Below, piece by piece: positions 35,344-47,787 of a DNA stretch of 64,000 nucleotides (positions are counted from its first letter, which is position 1; each line of letters starts with the position of its first letter). The notes below the pieces were generated by a model. The model did no database searches, was not told the origin of the DNA, and worked only from the letters and a program-made list of their open reading frames with translations. A program made the position numbers and the translations under genes. Origin of the DNA: Styela clava (taxonomy: Eukaryota > Chordata > Ascidiacea > Stolidobranchia > Styelidae); the NCBI RefSeq assembly GCF_964204865.1, contig NC_135255.1:15591135-15655134 (forward strand), written 5' to 3'.

Positions 35344-38300
35344 ATGAGCAAAGGCGGTCGTGCTCCATCTCGAGTATCTAAATCGAAGAATGCTAAAAAA
35401 ACTGCACCGAAAAAAGGAAAAAGTGACCAAACTGATAAGGCTGCTTCAAAGGGGGCTGTTACACTTGACCCGTTTATGATGAAGGAGACTGGCACAATTA
35501 CAGATTACTGTACTCCTCCTGCTCTCGATAACAACATCAAATTGGAGGCTCTGGATAGCGTTTTGTTATGTAGATGGAAACTTGGTTCGAAAGGAATATG
35601 TAAAGAAAATTTCGATTCACCGGATGAATTGATTGAGCATTTACTTGATAGCCATGCTCGATGCGGGACAAGAGGATATGTGTGTTGTTGGGAAAATTGT
35701 TCCAAGCGAAGTGTTTCACATTACAACACAAGAAATGAATTTAAGGTTTGTGATGCATTTTTAAATATATATTTATATATAGAGATTCTAGTTACAGTCA
35801 TTGCTATGCTAATTTTATGCATTCTTTCTTAAAAACTTCCATATTGTTCATGTGTGACAAAATTCCTTGTCTTTTTTGAATCGCATTCGATAAATCCCAC
35901 TCCTTGCATCCCAACCCAATTACGCAAACTAACACACAAGATGCTCAGATTAATGGTTAAATTGAAGTCCTAACCCTGCACTCTGCAGACTGAATATACT
36001 ATGAATGGATAACTTGATTGCACGCAGTTCGTAAGATGAAATGATTAGGAATTGATTTGCAGACATAACAGTATTGTTCTATATGATAAATATAAATATC
36101 TTATTCTACTAATCTCTAACATTATGCTGCTTTCCTGGTCATGTTGACCTATCAATCACACTTTTCATAATAGGCTAAATCGGGGGGGGGGGGGGGGGGC
36201 GTGCAAACTGCGGCCCATAGGGAAAAATTGTCTGGTCAGCAGGGAACTGCCAATTTTGTATGATCATATGCGGCCCGCAAAACGAGTAATTCAGTTTTTG
36301 GTACATGCAAGTAATTCCAACCCCTTTGCGTTGCAAAGCCTTAACTTTGGCATTATTTGTGTATTTTCCATTTTTTGTTTAATCGCTGGGTTGAATTTTA
36401 ACAATAATGTTTGTTTATGAAACACATAATGGGTCAACTCACTTTTTTTGATTTAGGATCACCTAAAATTTCACACCGTTATTTCTCCATTTTCACCAAT
36501 CGAGGACAAAAGTAGTGTAGATGATGATGACAATTCATCTGATGAGAGTTATAACGAGAAAAAAGATAAAGATAGCACAGGTATATATGGTAACTTGTAA
36601 TATTATTTGACATTGAATAGGTGACATCAATGGTTCCTAACCCGCGGCTCTCGATTAAGGCCCGTTTTTTGGGGGCGTTCTAGACACAGCCAATCATTAC
36701 ATCATTGTCACAGTTAAAGCACATGTTTATTTCTAACAATTTTATTATACTGGTATCATAGTTATACATACTGGTACTCTGGTAGTGGCCCATTGCGTGC
36801 GCTCTACTCTTCTGGCCCGCAAATATCATTCAACGTTTATATCAGTCAATCAACCTTGTGAACTGCTTTATATCTCTATTTCAATCAGGTGTCTGTAGCA
36901 ATCTAGGACTCTGCCACTATATCAGTGTTCCGTTCCGCAAGTTCACATTGAAATTTGAAAGTCTATTTAGGTTTCCACTATTAAACTTGCTGCACATTAA
37001 CCCTTTCCATGCGATTTTTATTTTTTATTAAATAATCGTATTTGCTACGCCGATTTTATGCATTTGTACCCCCACAACTAATCGATCGACTAACGAAACC
37101 TAATGATCCTCTGCTGCCCACTAACGTTGTTAGTGCTCGTTAACGCTCGTTGGAAAGCTTATTTAAAGAGCTTGCAATTGGCGATTGAAAAAAAAAGTTT
37201 TTTTAAAAGTGGTGGTCTGAGTCACAAACCGGATGGAAAAAAACGCATTTTTTTTTTCTTGGGAGTTGAAACTTCAAACCGTGATAAAAAATAGAAATAT
37301 TCGCTAAATCCTTTACTGTTACCGCTTCGTGGTTGGCAAACAATAGCATAATGTTGCTGTAGCAATATCGTGATCTAACTCAAAATACTTTGGTAGATGG
37401 AAGGGATAATATGTCTTCTATTACCACCCAAAAAACACTGAAATTTGCATAAATTTCAAAAACACTCCCTCGTTCCGCCGCAAATAAAATTCCCGTCGTA
37501 AACGAAAGCGAGGTTTACAGTCGCTTATGTTAAACTCGAAGACGACTTCTTATCAATAAACTAAAACCCGGAAAAACTAGACCAACAGTTTGCGACCGAT
37601 TGCTAAATAAAACAATGGGTAACTTAGAGTACCCGCCACGATCTAGCGAGTTTTGTCGCTGGTACGTATACGTGCCCACCGCACAGTAAGGGTTAAAGAG
37701 CATTTTGTCATGCCAGTGCTAGTTTGCTTTTATATATATTTATAATTATTGCAATTTTATTTATCAAATTATGTTTTTTGCATGAGACGATTAAATTATA
37801 GCAGAAGATTAGAAACATTTTCTCATGTATGATACTGATTTAAATTTATTCAGATTCCGACGATGCTGATAGTAGTGACGAGGAGTTTTTATTGAAAAAA
37901 CGGAAACGAAAACCCAGCAAGCCTCAAAAAAATCAATCAAAGCCAAAAAGAATTTGCTCGGATTCAAAAGATTCTCCAAAACCTACCATTACGAAACAAA
38001 CAATTAAAATTACACCTAGTGTTGCTGTTACAGCTGTAAAAACCAGTGGAAATTCGGAGCTAACACCAGTTGCTTTAAGCTTTTATCGATTCACATGCAT
38101 GTGGGTCGTTCGCTTCATGATGAGAGGAAAAAACAGCACACAGGAGCAGAATGTGATCTGTCACAGAAAATTTTCTATTATCGAAGATAGTATTGAGCAT
38201 TTAATAGGTCACCATCTTGGTAGAGTAAAAGACATGAAAGAACCTTTAAAATGTTTATGGAAAGACTGCTCTCTGGAAAACAAAGTCTTCAAAACTATTG

Positions 38301-41300
38301 AGGAATTAGAAAAGCATGTGTTGGTCCACACTGAAGAAAAGATGTTAACACTCAACAGCAATCTGACACTGCATGAAAGTGAGTTATTTATGTTTATTTT
38401 TGGTACTCCCACAGTATGTGTACCAGGTTAGGGTTAGGCCATAATTTTATCCAGATTTTCCTTGTTTATCAATTCTATTACGAGGCCCGGGACTGTCTGT
38501 TGGCCATGCGAATATGCCCCCTGCCAGTAGGTTTCAGTCCATTTACACAGCTTGATGTAAAATAGGTGAACAAAATTATTCACCTCCATATTGGTACAAA
38601 TACTTCTGGAGTGCTCTATTTCTTTTACTAATAGGGATGGGCAATATAGAATACCGAATCCGGAGGATTCGAATCCCAAAGTATTCGAATCCAACGGGAT
38701 TCGATAACAGGATTCGGTTTCCGCCTCTGAGGCGCCAAGCGTCAATTTTTGTATTTCGGGTTTCTAATTTATCAATTAAAGACGAGCGTTTTTTCTCGCT
38801 TGGAAATCTCACGAGCGTTTTTTCTCGCGTGGAAATCTCTCTCATTTAATATAACTTGCGTCTGCTCGTAAAATCGGTAAACATCAAACACTGTTATCTC
38901 AATCGGCATATTCAGGACAAGAAGTCGGCGAAATATACCTCACGGCGAAGACTCGTTATTGCACCATTTTTGCGTTTTACTGATTTGCTAATAGCCAACG
39001 TATAATATTAATAAATATTTGTGCCGACTTACTAGCAATATTCCGATAATCTGATTGCAACAATCTTTAATTGTTTACAGACGTACCTTGCTTCATTTTA
39101 CATTAAATGATATCTCGCGAGTTGCGAGTTTTCCCAAAAAATGATGCATGTAAACCAAAAGCCAGGCGTTAAATGTTATAACATTGCTTTCGAATAATTT
39201 AGATCAAATATTATTTACGAATTGTATTACACCATTTTCCGAAATACAAAAGTTATATCGCAATACGCGAAAATCTGTCCCATTTAAATTTCACTCTCAA
39301 AACATTACATTTTTTTCGGTCCGTTCCTCTCGTTCAAGATAGACGCACGTTTGATCGAGTGTCTGTAGAATTTTCGTCGCTGATAAATTTTAAAAAAAGT
39401 TGCATTATCTGGCTAAGATAGTGACGTATTGAGTTTAATTAGGGCCAAGTCTGTGTAGATAATGATATGTAACGATAATCATAGAAAATGAATTCGTCTT
39501 TAAAAGTTATTACCTAATAACTAAGTACGAAATAACTAAGTACACCATTTTCCGAAATGCAAAGTTATTTTGCAATACGCGAAAATCTGTCACATTTGAA
39601 TTTCACTTTCAAAAGATTACATATTTTTCCGCCCGTTCCTACCGTTCAAGATAGACGCACGTTTGATCGAGTGTCTGTAGTATTTCAGTCGCCGATAAAC
39701 TTAAAAAAAAGTTGCCGCATCTGGCGAAGATAGTGACCTATTGAGTTTAAATAAGGCCAAGTCTGGGTAGATAATGCTATGTAATGATAATCATAGAAAA
39801 GGAATTAGTCTTTAGATGTTATTACCTAATAACTAACTACGAAATCGCGTTTACGGGAACTTTGTTTTGCAAGTCTTGCTCGCACAGAAATAAAAAGTTG
39901 ATTTTGATTGATAGTGGTTAAATTTAATATTTTACAACGGCCGCATAGGTTGCAGTGGCCACACGCTGGTCCTACACCTAATTATTCTCAGCGGGTATGT
40001 TTTAGTATACTCGGCAGACTAACAATGAAAATTATTTAACGCCGTTTCATATTTTTGTATTTAACCGCTTATTATTAAAGTGTATAAAGCGTGTCTTAAT
40101 CTAGCATTTCAGTATTTAGGGATTATTTGAACATTTGAAGGCAAAAAATATTGTAATTTTCCTAAATTTTATTGTCCTGGGAAATGCTTGTTTAGTATCA
40201 AATGGAATCCAATGTTCAGGACATTTCCAAATAAATTATACATTTATAGTAATACATTTACAATTTTTTAACATCTAAATCCAGCATTGTGGGAATTCCC
40301 ACTATTCGAATAAGTATGAAAATAGAATAGGATTCGGTATTCTGGATTCGATTTAACTATTCTAGAATATTCTAGAATAGTAAATTATTCTACATTGCCC
40401 ATCCCTATTTACTAATTAAGAATGAGTAACCATCCGCAATGCCAAGTTAGGCAAATATTTTTATGTTCATTGTGTGTCGCTGCTCGCTAGCCAGTATTGG
40501 TTTATCGCACCTTCCTCCACCCTGAAATGCCATATTCAGGTTTCTTTGTCATATTGTTCAAATAAAGCAGTGGTTCTCAAACTTTTAAGTCGCCTTTTTT
40601 GAATATGGTAAGTCTCCCGTCCCACCTCAAAAATAACTAGCTAACGATAAGCTATTCTATATGTTCAGATAACAAATAGTAAGGCGAAAGTATGTTTTAT
40701 TCTAAATACACATTGAAAATACGTGGATGGAATCGCAATCTCTAAACAATGAAAAAATGTAAACATCCAAAATAAGTCAATTAATCAATAAGGCACGATT
40801 AAATTTAACAATTATTTTTATTTTTAATCAGCTTCACGCCCCCTAAAAAAATTGTCTACGCCCCCCATGTGTGGGCCGCGACCCACCGTTTGAGAACCAC
40901 TGGTATAAAGTGTATTTTTAGTATGGGGAAAAAATAAAGTACTAATTATATTACTGATCATTATAAGTGAACTTTGTCTCAGTGTAGTAGTATATGGTGG
41001 CCCATCGTTGTCACGTGTAAAATTGAAAAAAAAAAAATAAATAACTTAAAATAAAAGTAAAATAAAAAAATATTTGTGAAAAAACATAAAAAAACTGAAA
41101 AAAAAAACTAAATTGCAAAAAAAAAAATTAAAAAAAAAAAACGAAAATAAAATAAAAACGGAGTAAAAAAAAGCAAAAATAAATTTAAAAAAAAAAACGT
41201 GAATAAAAAGGTTGACAACGATGGGCCGCCACGTTGTCGTTGTCGTTCAACAACGTTGAACAATATTCAATAAATTCAATATGCAGATGTTCTATAAATT

Positions 41301-44300
41301 CTACATGATACAAGTTCAACTAAAAGTAATATGTATATATTTAAAATAATGATAAGAGAATATAGAATTGAATACGAAAATTCGAGAAATTTGTTTTTAT
41401 GTGTAAAAGGTAATTGAATTGGAGAATGCTGCTTAAATGCTCAGTTGCCCGGACACTCGTGCGATACCGTCTGATCATACCCGGTACCCAGCATACAGTC
41501 ACTCATGAAACGAGTGGGAGATACGGATAGTCTAGCTCTAGAAGAATATGGTGAATCGAGGGATAGATTGAAATAAATGGTTGAGCCCGCGCGATTTATC
41601 ATTTGTCTGGATCGGTACGATACGGCTATGTATGCCTGTATGTACAACCTGTAACTGGCTGCGCTCAATCCATCTCTCGATTCACTATATTCTACTAGCT
41701 AGACTATCCGTATCTCCCATTCGTTTCATGAGTGATTGCATGAGTACAGTACAGGTACGGTCAGACGGTACCGGTATCGCAAGAGTGTCCGGACAATTGA
41801 GCAGTTGAGCAGCATTCTCCAATTCAATTACCTTCTACACATAAACACAAATTTTCCGAATTTTCGTACTCTATTTTATATTCTTCATTATTATAAATAT
41901 ATTACTTCTAGTGGAACTTGTAGCATGGAGAACTTTTAGAACATTTACGTGTTGAATTTATTGAATATCGCTTAAGAAAATCAGTAGTGAGTTAGAAACC
42001 CAGGGAACACCGTTTGTGCGCGTAGGATTATGCATGCCAACGTTGGTCCCAAGCAGAAGCAAATTTTCTCAAAATAAAAATGCGTTACAACGATGGGCCG
42101 CGAACCTTTTTATTTGAAAAATTTTTTTTTTTGCTTTTTTTCATTTCATTTTTATTTTTAATTTTATTTATATTTTTTTTTTAATTTTTTTTATGTTTTT
42201 CCACAACTATTTTTTTTATTTTTACTTCTATTTTGAGTTTTTTATTTTATTTTTCCTTTTTTTTTTCAATTTTTACGCGTGTCAACGATGGGCCACCATA
42301 GTAGTAGTACCTGTACCAATATATACATTTTTTGATAGATTCTATAAATTTTGAACCATGAAAGTACTTATTTGTTAGTATTTCATTTGTTTTTCCTAAA
42401 TCCATTTATCCATAGATATGTTTTGAAAATGCCCAGCCCTAGTTATAATGTATTTGTAAACAAAACGTCCACCTTCCACCATGTTGTTTTGGCGATCTGC
42501 TTACAAATTTTATTCTATCATCGGTCCAAATCTATTAAAATAATCTAGCCATTTGCATCTCCATGACTCTGTGGACGTAGGTTTCCTGCTTTGACTGAAA
42601 TTCAAAGCAGAAATGGGAACAACGGAATTTCAATTGTTTCTCCAAATAGGCACACACATTACAATTAGCAGAAAAAAATTGCTCAAAGCTAAGCTTTATT
42701 TTTACAAGTGTGTCGCGATTTTTTTTAATTTTCTAAGTGCGCCGCGAGCAAAAAAAGTTTGAGAACCACTGGGTTAGGGCAATGGTAGGCAAGGTTTTTG
42801 GACTAGGGAACAAAAATTTCACCCATGTAAGTGTGATGTAAAAAGTTCATTTGTGAATATTTACAGTGTTACAAAAGCAAACAATAAGCCATGTGCCAAA
42901 ACTGAATTTAATCGCAAATTGATTTAACCAGCGTGCAGGATCTGGACCGCAAGCCGTAGTTCGCCCATGTCAGGGCTAGGGCATATGTCCATACTAAGTC
43001 GGTGTCACCTGTTGTATATCTCGAGTTAAAACATTTGCCCAATAGCTTCAAAATTTTTAGTGGTTAAAGATTGTTGTTGGTGCTATAGGGCTATTACTTT
43101 TATTTATTTCAAGATATCTGTGGGCTCATTTTATGCGATCGTTTTTCACCATGAATTTTTGTGTGTTTACATAGCCATAATTAATAATCAGAGCGGCTCC
43201 AAACTACAACAAGTGTCATCCTCATTTAAAATAATATCAACTGTCAAGAGTTCTTATATTCTGAGATAATCTTAACCCAGATATATAATACACCCTGAAG
43301 ATGTTTAGCATGCAAAGTAATTGTATGATTAGCACTGGCACAGTGGTGTGGCTCAGGAAGAGGCGTTAGTAATACGCTCGCCACCCCACCTCTGATAAAT
43401 ATGTAAATCCTATCCTTATTTTAAACATTATTACGGTATTTCCGGTTAATAAAATATAAGTCTACCTCGCAAGTAGGATGAAGCCTATTTTCAGCACTAA
43501 AAAAGTAGTTTTTCACTTTTTCCACATAGCCTCCAATAAGAATCTTCAATTGTGGTCTTTAATCCATTAGTTAACAGCTGTGTTTTCCAGTCTGGGGTGA
43601 ATTTTTTTGAATTGGCAAAACCTAAGGGTCATAAATCAATCACTTCATCTCATGGTAGCAGTTTTCGTTTTGAAGTACTGATATCTGGCATAAATAGGGA
43701 GTAATGTTCCATGCACTGAACCATGTTTTTTTAAAAGAATAAAGACAAATTCCAACTGGCAGTACAAAGTCGAATTAAATAAGATGATTGACAGACACTT
43801 TGGCACGTATTCATTATAAAATATATCAATCCAGATATGAGGTTTACACAAATCGTGTCTGAGAACTTTCGCACTTTTTTTTCAACTGTGAAGCACTTTC
43901 GCACTCATAATTTCCTTAGAGTGAACACTGCTGAGAAGACTCATATGCAAAAAATGGGTGACCCCAGAAAGAATGAAAAAAGCATAGTGGCCCAATAAGA
44001 CTCTACGCTGCTGAGAAGACTCATATGCAAAAAATGGGCGACCCCAGAAAAAATGGAAAAAGAATAGTGACCCAATAAGACCCCCCCCCCCCAAAAAATA
44101 AAAAATCATGTAAATCTGTAATTGTAAATCTATTATTATCCATTAGTTAATTAGCCATTTCTACTATTGATTGCACAAAATTTCAATGAATTTTCTACAT
44201 CCTTTTTACTGACTACTATTATCGTATAATAATAGTGACTGAAGTTATCACTCATTTTTGACAGGTTCTTTGACAAAACCAGATACGTCGTCCCTTGCCA

Positions 44301-46189
44301 AAGAAGCAACAAAAACCGATGTTGCCACAACTAATCGAAAGAGTAACACTCCTGAGAAACCTGACAATGTTTCGAAAAAGTTGGATGGGAAAGCTCCTGA
44401 TGCTTCCCCACTTTTAGAAAAAGAAAATAACAGTTGGATGGTGTCTGTTTTGCGAAGTTTGCTATCTACCAAATTAGAAACTGGAGGTGTTGCACTTTGT
44501 CCTGCATTCCACGCTTGTCTATATTGTAGATTTTGCTCCTTGAAAAATAGGTTCTTTCGAAGTGGTAATTCAGTGCCTCTCTCAATGTTTGAATTCACTC
44601 TTTTGAAAAACAAGTTTGAAGGCTGTTCAAATAATCCGGTAAAATATTTTCAAAAGCTTCTCGATGATTTCATCTCACATGAAGATAAATTTCATTCTGG
44701 AAAATCAGTCCGAGATTCTTTTTGGGTGAGAAGTATCAATGCAGAGACTCGTACATGTTCCAAACATACCTTGAATCAGAATGTCGTCAATTTGTTTCCA
44801 GTTCAGTACAAATCATGCCGTGAATGTATGAAATTGTCGAAATCTTGGCCGACATCATCCCATGGCAATTTAGTCATAACATTAGATGCAGGTTTCCCTA
44901 CTAGGTATCCTGAAGTTTTGATGGTTAAAGGCAAAGTTTACCAGTTAAGTTCTGTAGTCTGTGAAGAGGATGTATCTGATGGCGACTCATATTTCACATA
45001 TGTGAGGGTAAAACACATGTGGATTTCATATTTTGAGAATTCTTCGAATGTTGCAGACGCGTCCAAAGCTTTTAGCGACAAAGGTGCTTGCATACTGATC
45101 TACACGGAGAAAACAGCAGATTGTAACATTCTACTTTCTAATCCTAATGCTCAAGTATATGAGTATGGCGACTGTAAGACAGCAAATTCACAAGAATTGG
45201 ATACTAACAGAAATCATAATGAAATTAAGGTGAATGGATCAACTGCCAAAAAAGAGACACCAAGAACGAGAGAAGATGGATTTGTCGCTTTATTTAGGTG
45301 CAGGCAATTAATTAATGATGGAAAGGATTCGTGCATTAATGCTGTCCTACAAGCATTACTACAAACTGGTCTTGCTACTGTTGTCAAGAAGTTATGTAAA
45401 AGTAGTGATAGATGTTACTTTTGCAGGATGTTATCTTTCACACAACGAGCCATCTGTAGCCCCGAAGGTTCTCCAATAAAAGCATTTGAACTCGTGTTAC
45501 ACAAAGAAGAATTGAATATTGGGGAGGAAGAGGGCAACCCTGAGGTATACATCAGTGATTTGATAGGGGAAATCATATCTGATGAAAGAGCACATCACAA
45601 TTCTAGCGATGCCAAATCTAGATTTACAATTAAACTGCAAAAAGAGTCTTGCAGTTGCATTAATAACTGTGAATCATATCACTGGGCTGTATCGCCGACT
45701 AAAAAGAATGAAAAGCTAGAGGACCTAATGATAACGTGCACCATGCAATGCACTCAATGTAACATAATGACAAAAGTGAAACCTGTAGAAATGCCTGATA
45801 ATTTGATTGTTACAATTGAAAAAAATGAAAGCTTCACTGATGCGAGTGTACATTACCCCGACGAATGGGCATATTGCAATGTACGCTATTTCCTGGCTTC
45901 CGTTATTGTTGATGATCCAACGCAGAAGACAGAACATTATTTCACTTATTGTAAAGTATTTGGAAGGTGGATGTGTTATGATGATGAAAAAGTGACCAAA
46001 GCCTCTGCATTTACTGATGTATTGGCAAACAAACGTGCCTGTGTGCTGATTTATGTTACAAAAGAACTAACTTCTCAGTTGCTGCAAAATGCTCTTGCTG
46101 ATGCCAGGTGTTACACTTACAAGAAAAGAGATGTTAGAAAGAACTTAACTGGAGTTGTAGTAAAACAGGAGCCTCTTGATGAATACTAG
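35344..46189 (+). CDS. Duplicated zinc-finger pairs fused to two USP-like domains
   Basis: Exons 35344-35745, 36457-36580, 37854-38378 and 44265-46189 join in phase to 991 residues. Order: basic N-terminus; finger pair 1 (C76, C86, H99, H104; C115, C119, H136, H140), spaced like Zic/GLI fingers 1-2 with the CRW/CCW tryptophans; acidic linker; basic nuclear-localisation-type run KKRKRKPSK near 190; finger pair 2 (C257, C278, H291, H295/296; C309, C314, H330, H334); then two tandem USP/UCH-like units. Unit 1 (about 405-635) has Trp408 where the catalytic Cys should be and Ser592 where the His should be. Unit 2 (about 690-950) keeps C707 in KDSCINAVLQAL, H908 in EHYFTYCK and Asp923/924 in CYDDEKV. 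A VKQE SUMO-type motif ends the protein. A nuclear deubiquitinase or ubiquitin reader is inferred. Introns hold many transposons; AATAAA at 46347. Confidence 0.85.
36182..36199 (+). repeat. Run of 18 G
   Basis: An uninterrupted G18 lies in intron 1 of the finger-USP gene, next to a hAT-like terminal fragment (CAAACTGCGGCCC). The length may be inexact because homopolymers are error-prone. Confidence 0.9.
37001..37692. mobile_element. piggyBac-type MITE
   Basis: A TTAA (36997-37000 and 37693-37696) flanks ends CCCTTTCCATGCG and CACAGTAAGGG, the piggyBac pattern of TTAA plus CCC termini. It is 692 bp and non-coding. It lies in intron 2 of the finger-USP gene. Confidence 0.8.
38402..38617. repeat. 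YY1-word MITE family, copy 6 (hybrid)
   Basis: It starts GGTACTCCCACAGTATGTGTACC with GGTTAGGGTTAGGCC and ends with the variant core (CAGCTTGATGTAAAATAG, CACCTCCATATTGG). It begins only 24 bp after exon 3 of the finger-USP gene. Confidence 0.75.
38632..40407. mobile_element. 1.78-kb hAT element
   Basis: The ends TAGGGATGGGCAAT are inverted and identical over 14 bases. A perfect 8-bp duplication TTTACTAA sits at 38624-38631 and 40408-40415. Subterminal repeats use ATTCTAGAATA and GATTCGAAT words. There is no transposase frame. It carries a 313-bp internal tandem duplication and lies in intron 3 of the finger-USP gene. Confidence 0.92.
39228..39853 (+). repeat. 313-bp direct tandem duplication inside the hAT element
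   Basis: The block starting TACACCATTTTCCGAAAT at 39228 starts again at 39541. Shared parts include GATAGACGCACGTTTGATCG and ATTACCTAATAACTA. The two copies differ at scattered positions. Confidence 0.9.
40568..40902. mobile_element. 335-bp hAT MITE with CAGTGGTTCTCAAA ends
   Basis: The inverted ends are CAGTGGTTCTCAAACTT and, reverse-complemented, CAGTGGTTCTCAAACGGTG. Flanks AAATAAAG and GTATAAAG agree at 6 of 8 positions, fitting an old hAT duplication. It has the same terminus type as 15737-17239 and 57515-62346. Confidence 0.8.
40994..42299. repeat. 1.3-kb giant foldback (palindromic) element
   Basis: The outer ends ATGGTGGCCCATCGTTG / CAACGATGGGCCACCAT are inverted. Each arm then has about 190 bp of nearly pure A (left, 41015-41205) or T (right, 42105-42275), a second CAACGATGGGCCGC word, and a long inner arm of about 360 bp. 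The inner arms read CAATTCAATTACCTTC on the right and its complement on the left. The loop lies near 41580-41690. It is non-coding. Confidence 0.85.
43341..43418 (+). repeat. SINE remnant with internal deletion
   Basis: GGTGTGGCTCAGGAAGAGGCG and AATACGCTCGCCACC from the SINE head are joined directly to the tail TAAATATGTAAATCCTATCC. The body is missing. Confidence 0.75.
43929..44082 (+). repeat. Two-copy tandem repeat, about 80-bp period
   Basis: CTGCTGAGAAGACTCATATG...CCCAATAAGAC occurs at about 43929 and again at about 44009. A C-run follows. It lies just before exon 4 of the finger-USP gene. Confidence 0.8.
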
Positions 46190-46990
46190 AAGCAGGTTGG
46201 AAGACGTAAGCACATGGTGCTAAGATCAATTTTGTGGTCCTGGTTTTGAGGTCAAATATCCATATCCTGGGCTCTGATATAGAAAAGTAACAATCATTGT
46301 AACAATTGGAAATATCATTAGTATATGTGATAGGTTTTATTGTTGAAATAAAGCTATTCTTGACTACATGCTTTTACATTATATACTTATATAATTTTTT
46401 CCATGTGGATTCGAATTTTTTTAAATGGCCATAATAGTAATTTTCATTTCTGTATTAGACAAGCATATACACTGCATATGAAAAATCAGTCATTTTCTGT
46501 ATTTTAACTCCTAAATGAGACGGGAGAAAAATAACGGTTATATGACCGTGTTTTTGTGTTTGTGAAGTTTGCTTGATATTTCGTTTGATGTATAGTACAC
46601 GCTCTTAGATTAGATTGATCATTTTACCTGGGCATATCATGTATTGTGTGTATACCTGTGTGAGGATCATGTTTTTAGTAATTGTTTCAAAATCGCTAAC
46701 CTCAATTATAGACAATAAATAACTTATTTTACTCGTTTAGGTTTTTATGCATTTCATCATGGATTAAAATCATAGTTAATTTGGAATGTCAATCTTCAAA
46801 GAAAGCGTTTTGCTTTCATAAAAAACATTGTTTTTGTTATTTTGGGCACAGTTTTTCTTTCTATGTCAAAGAACCTATGCTGTGGTAATTCCACTATTTT
46901 CTATTTGATAACTGCACTCATAGTACTCGCAGCATTTCTTTTCGCATTCTTAGAGTTGGCACATGAAAAAACATATCTATATCATTCTTA

Positions 46991-47198
46991 GGTACTCCCC
47001 AAGTATGTGAACCAAGATGGCGGACACCGGAACGTAGTACTGTATGTGTACCAGGTTAGGGTTAGGCCTTAATTTTATTCCAATTTTCCTCATTTTAGTT
47101 CTAATACGAGTTCGGGGACTAGACAAGTGACTCACGTGGTATTTGTATCTGAAGTTATGGCCTATTATTATCTTGATTCACATACTTTGGGAGTACCC
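46991..47198. repeat. YY1-word MITE, copy 7
   Basis: It starts AGGTACTCCCCAAGTATG with CCAAGATGGCGGACACCGG and CAGGTTAGGGTTAGGCC, and ends CACATACTTTGGGAGTACCC. The right arm is shortened. Confidence 0.8.
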
Positions 47199-47456
47199 AT
47201 TTTAAATTTAATACCTGTCTTAATTTCGCTACAAGGTTACACTGTAAACAGGACCTTCATTTGTGAAAAAAAATTAGCATTTGCTCTGTAAGCAGTAGTA
47301 TTCTTCGAAAAATTTCAAAATGATGATGACACAAATAAAAAATTGAACATTGGTTACATTCTGTTAAGACTCTTGCACGCATTTGAGTATTATGTTTTTT
47401 TTTGTTTCAATCATTTCATGGCTCATTTTAATTCAATCCATCACGAATCTTTCGGA

Positions 47457-47765
47457 ATGTGTAAATATAGGGAATTGATGGGAAACAGAAAGTTTTTTTA
47501 TGCATTGTCATATGTACTTTGTAAATATAGGGAATTGATGGGGAATAGAGAGTTTTTGATGTCATTAAAAAGTTCTTATGCATTGTCTGCATTGTCATAT
47601 GTACTTTGTAAATATAGGGAATTGATGGGGAATAGAGAGTTTTAGATGTCATTAAAAAGTTCTTATGCATTGTCATATGTACTTTGTAAATATAGGGAAT
47701 TGATGGGGAATAGAAAGTTTTTGATATCATTAAAAAGTTCTTATGCATTGTCACATGTACTTTGG
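47457..47765 (+). repeat. Minisatellite of about four units
   Basis: Unit words are TGTAAATATAGGGAATTGAT, GGGGAATAGAGAGTTT and AAAAAGTTCTTATGCATTGT. The four units vary in length because of internal deletion or duplication. ORFs across it are incidental. Confidence 0.9.
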
Positions 47766-47787
47766 ATTCTATCTTGGGTTTTAAGGG

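Noticed and set aside
44248..44613. 121-residue minus-strand ORF
   Set aside because: It is the antisense shadow of exon 4 of the finger-USP gene.
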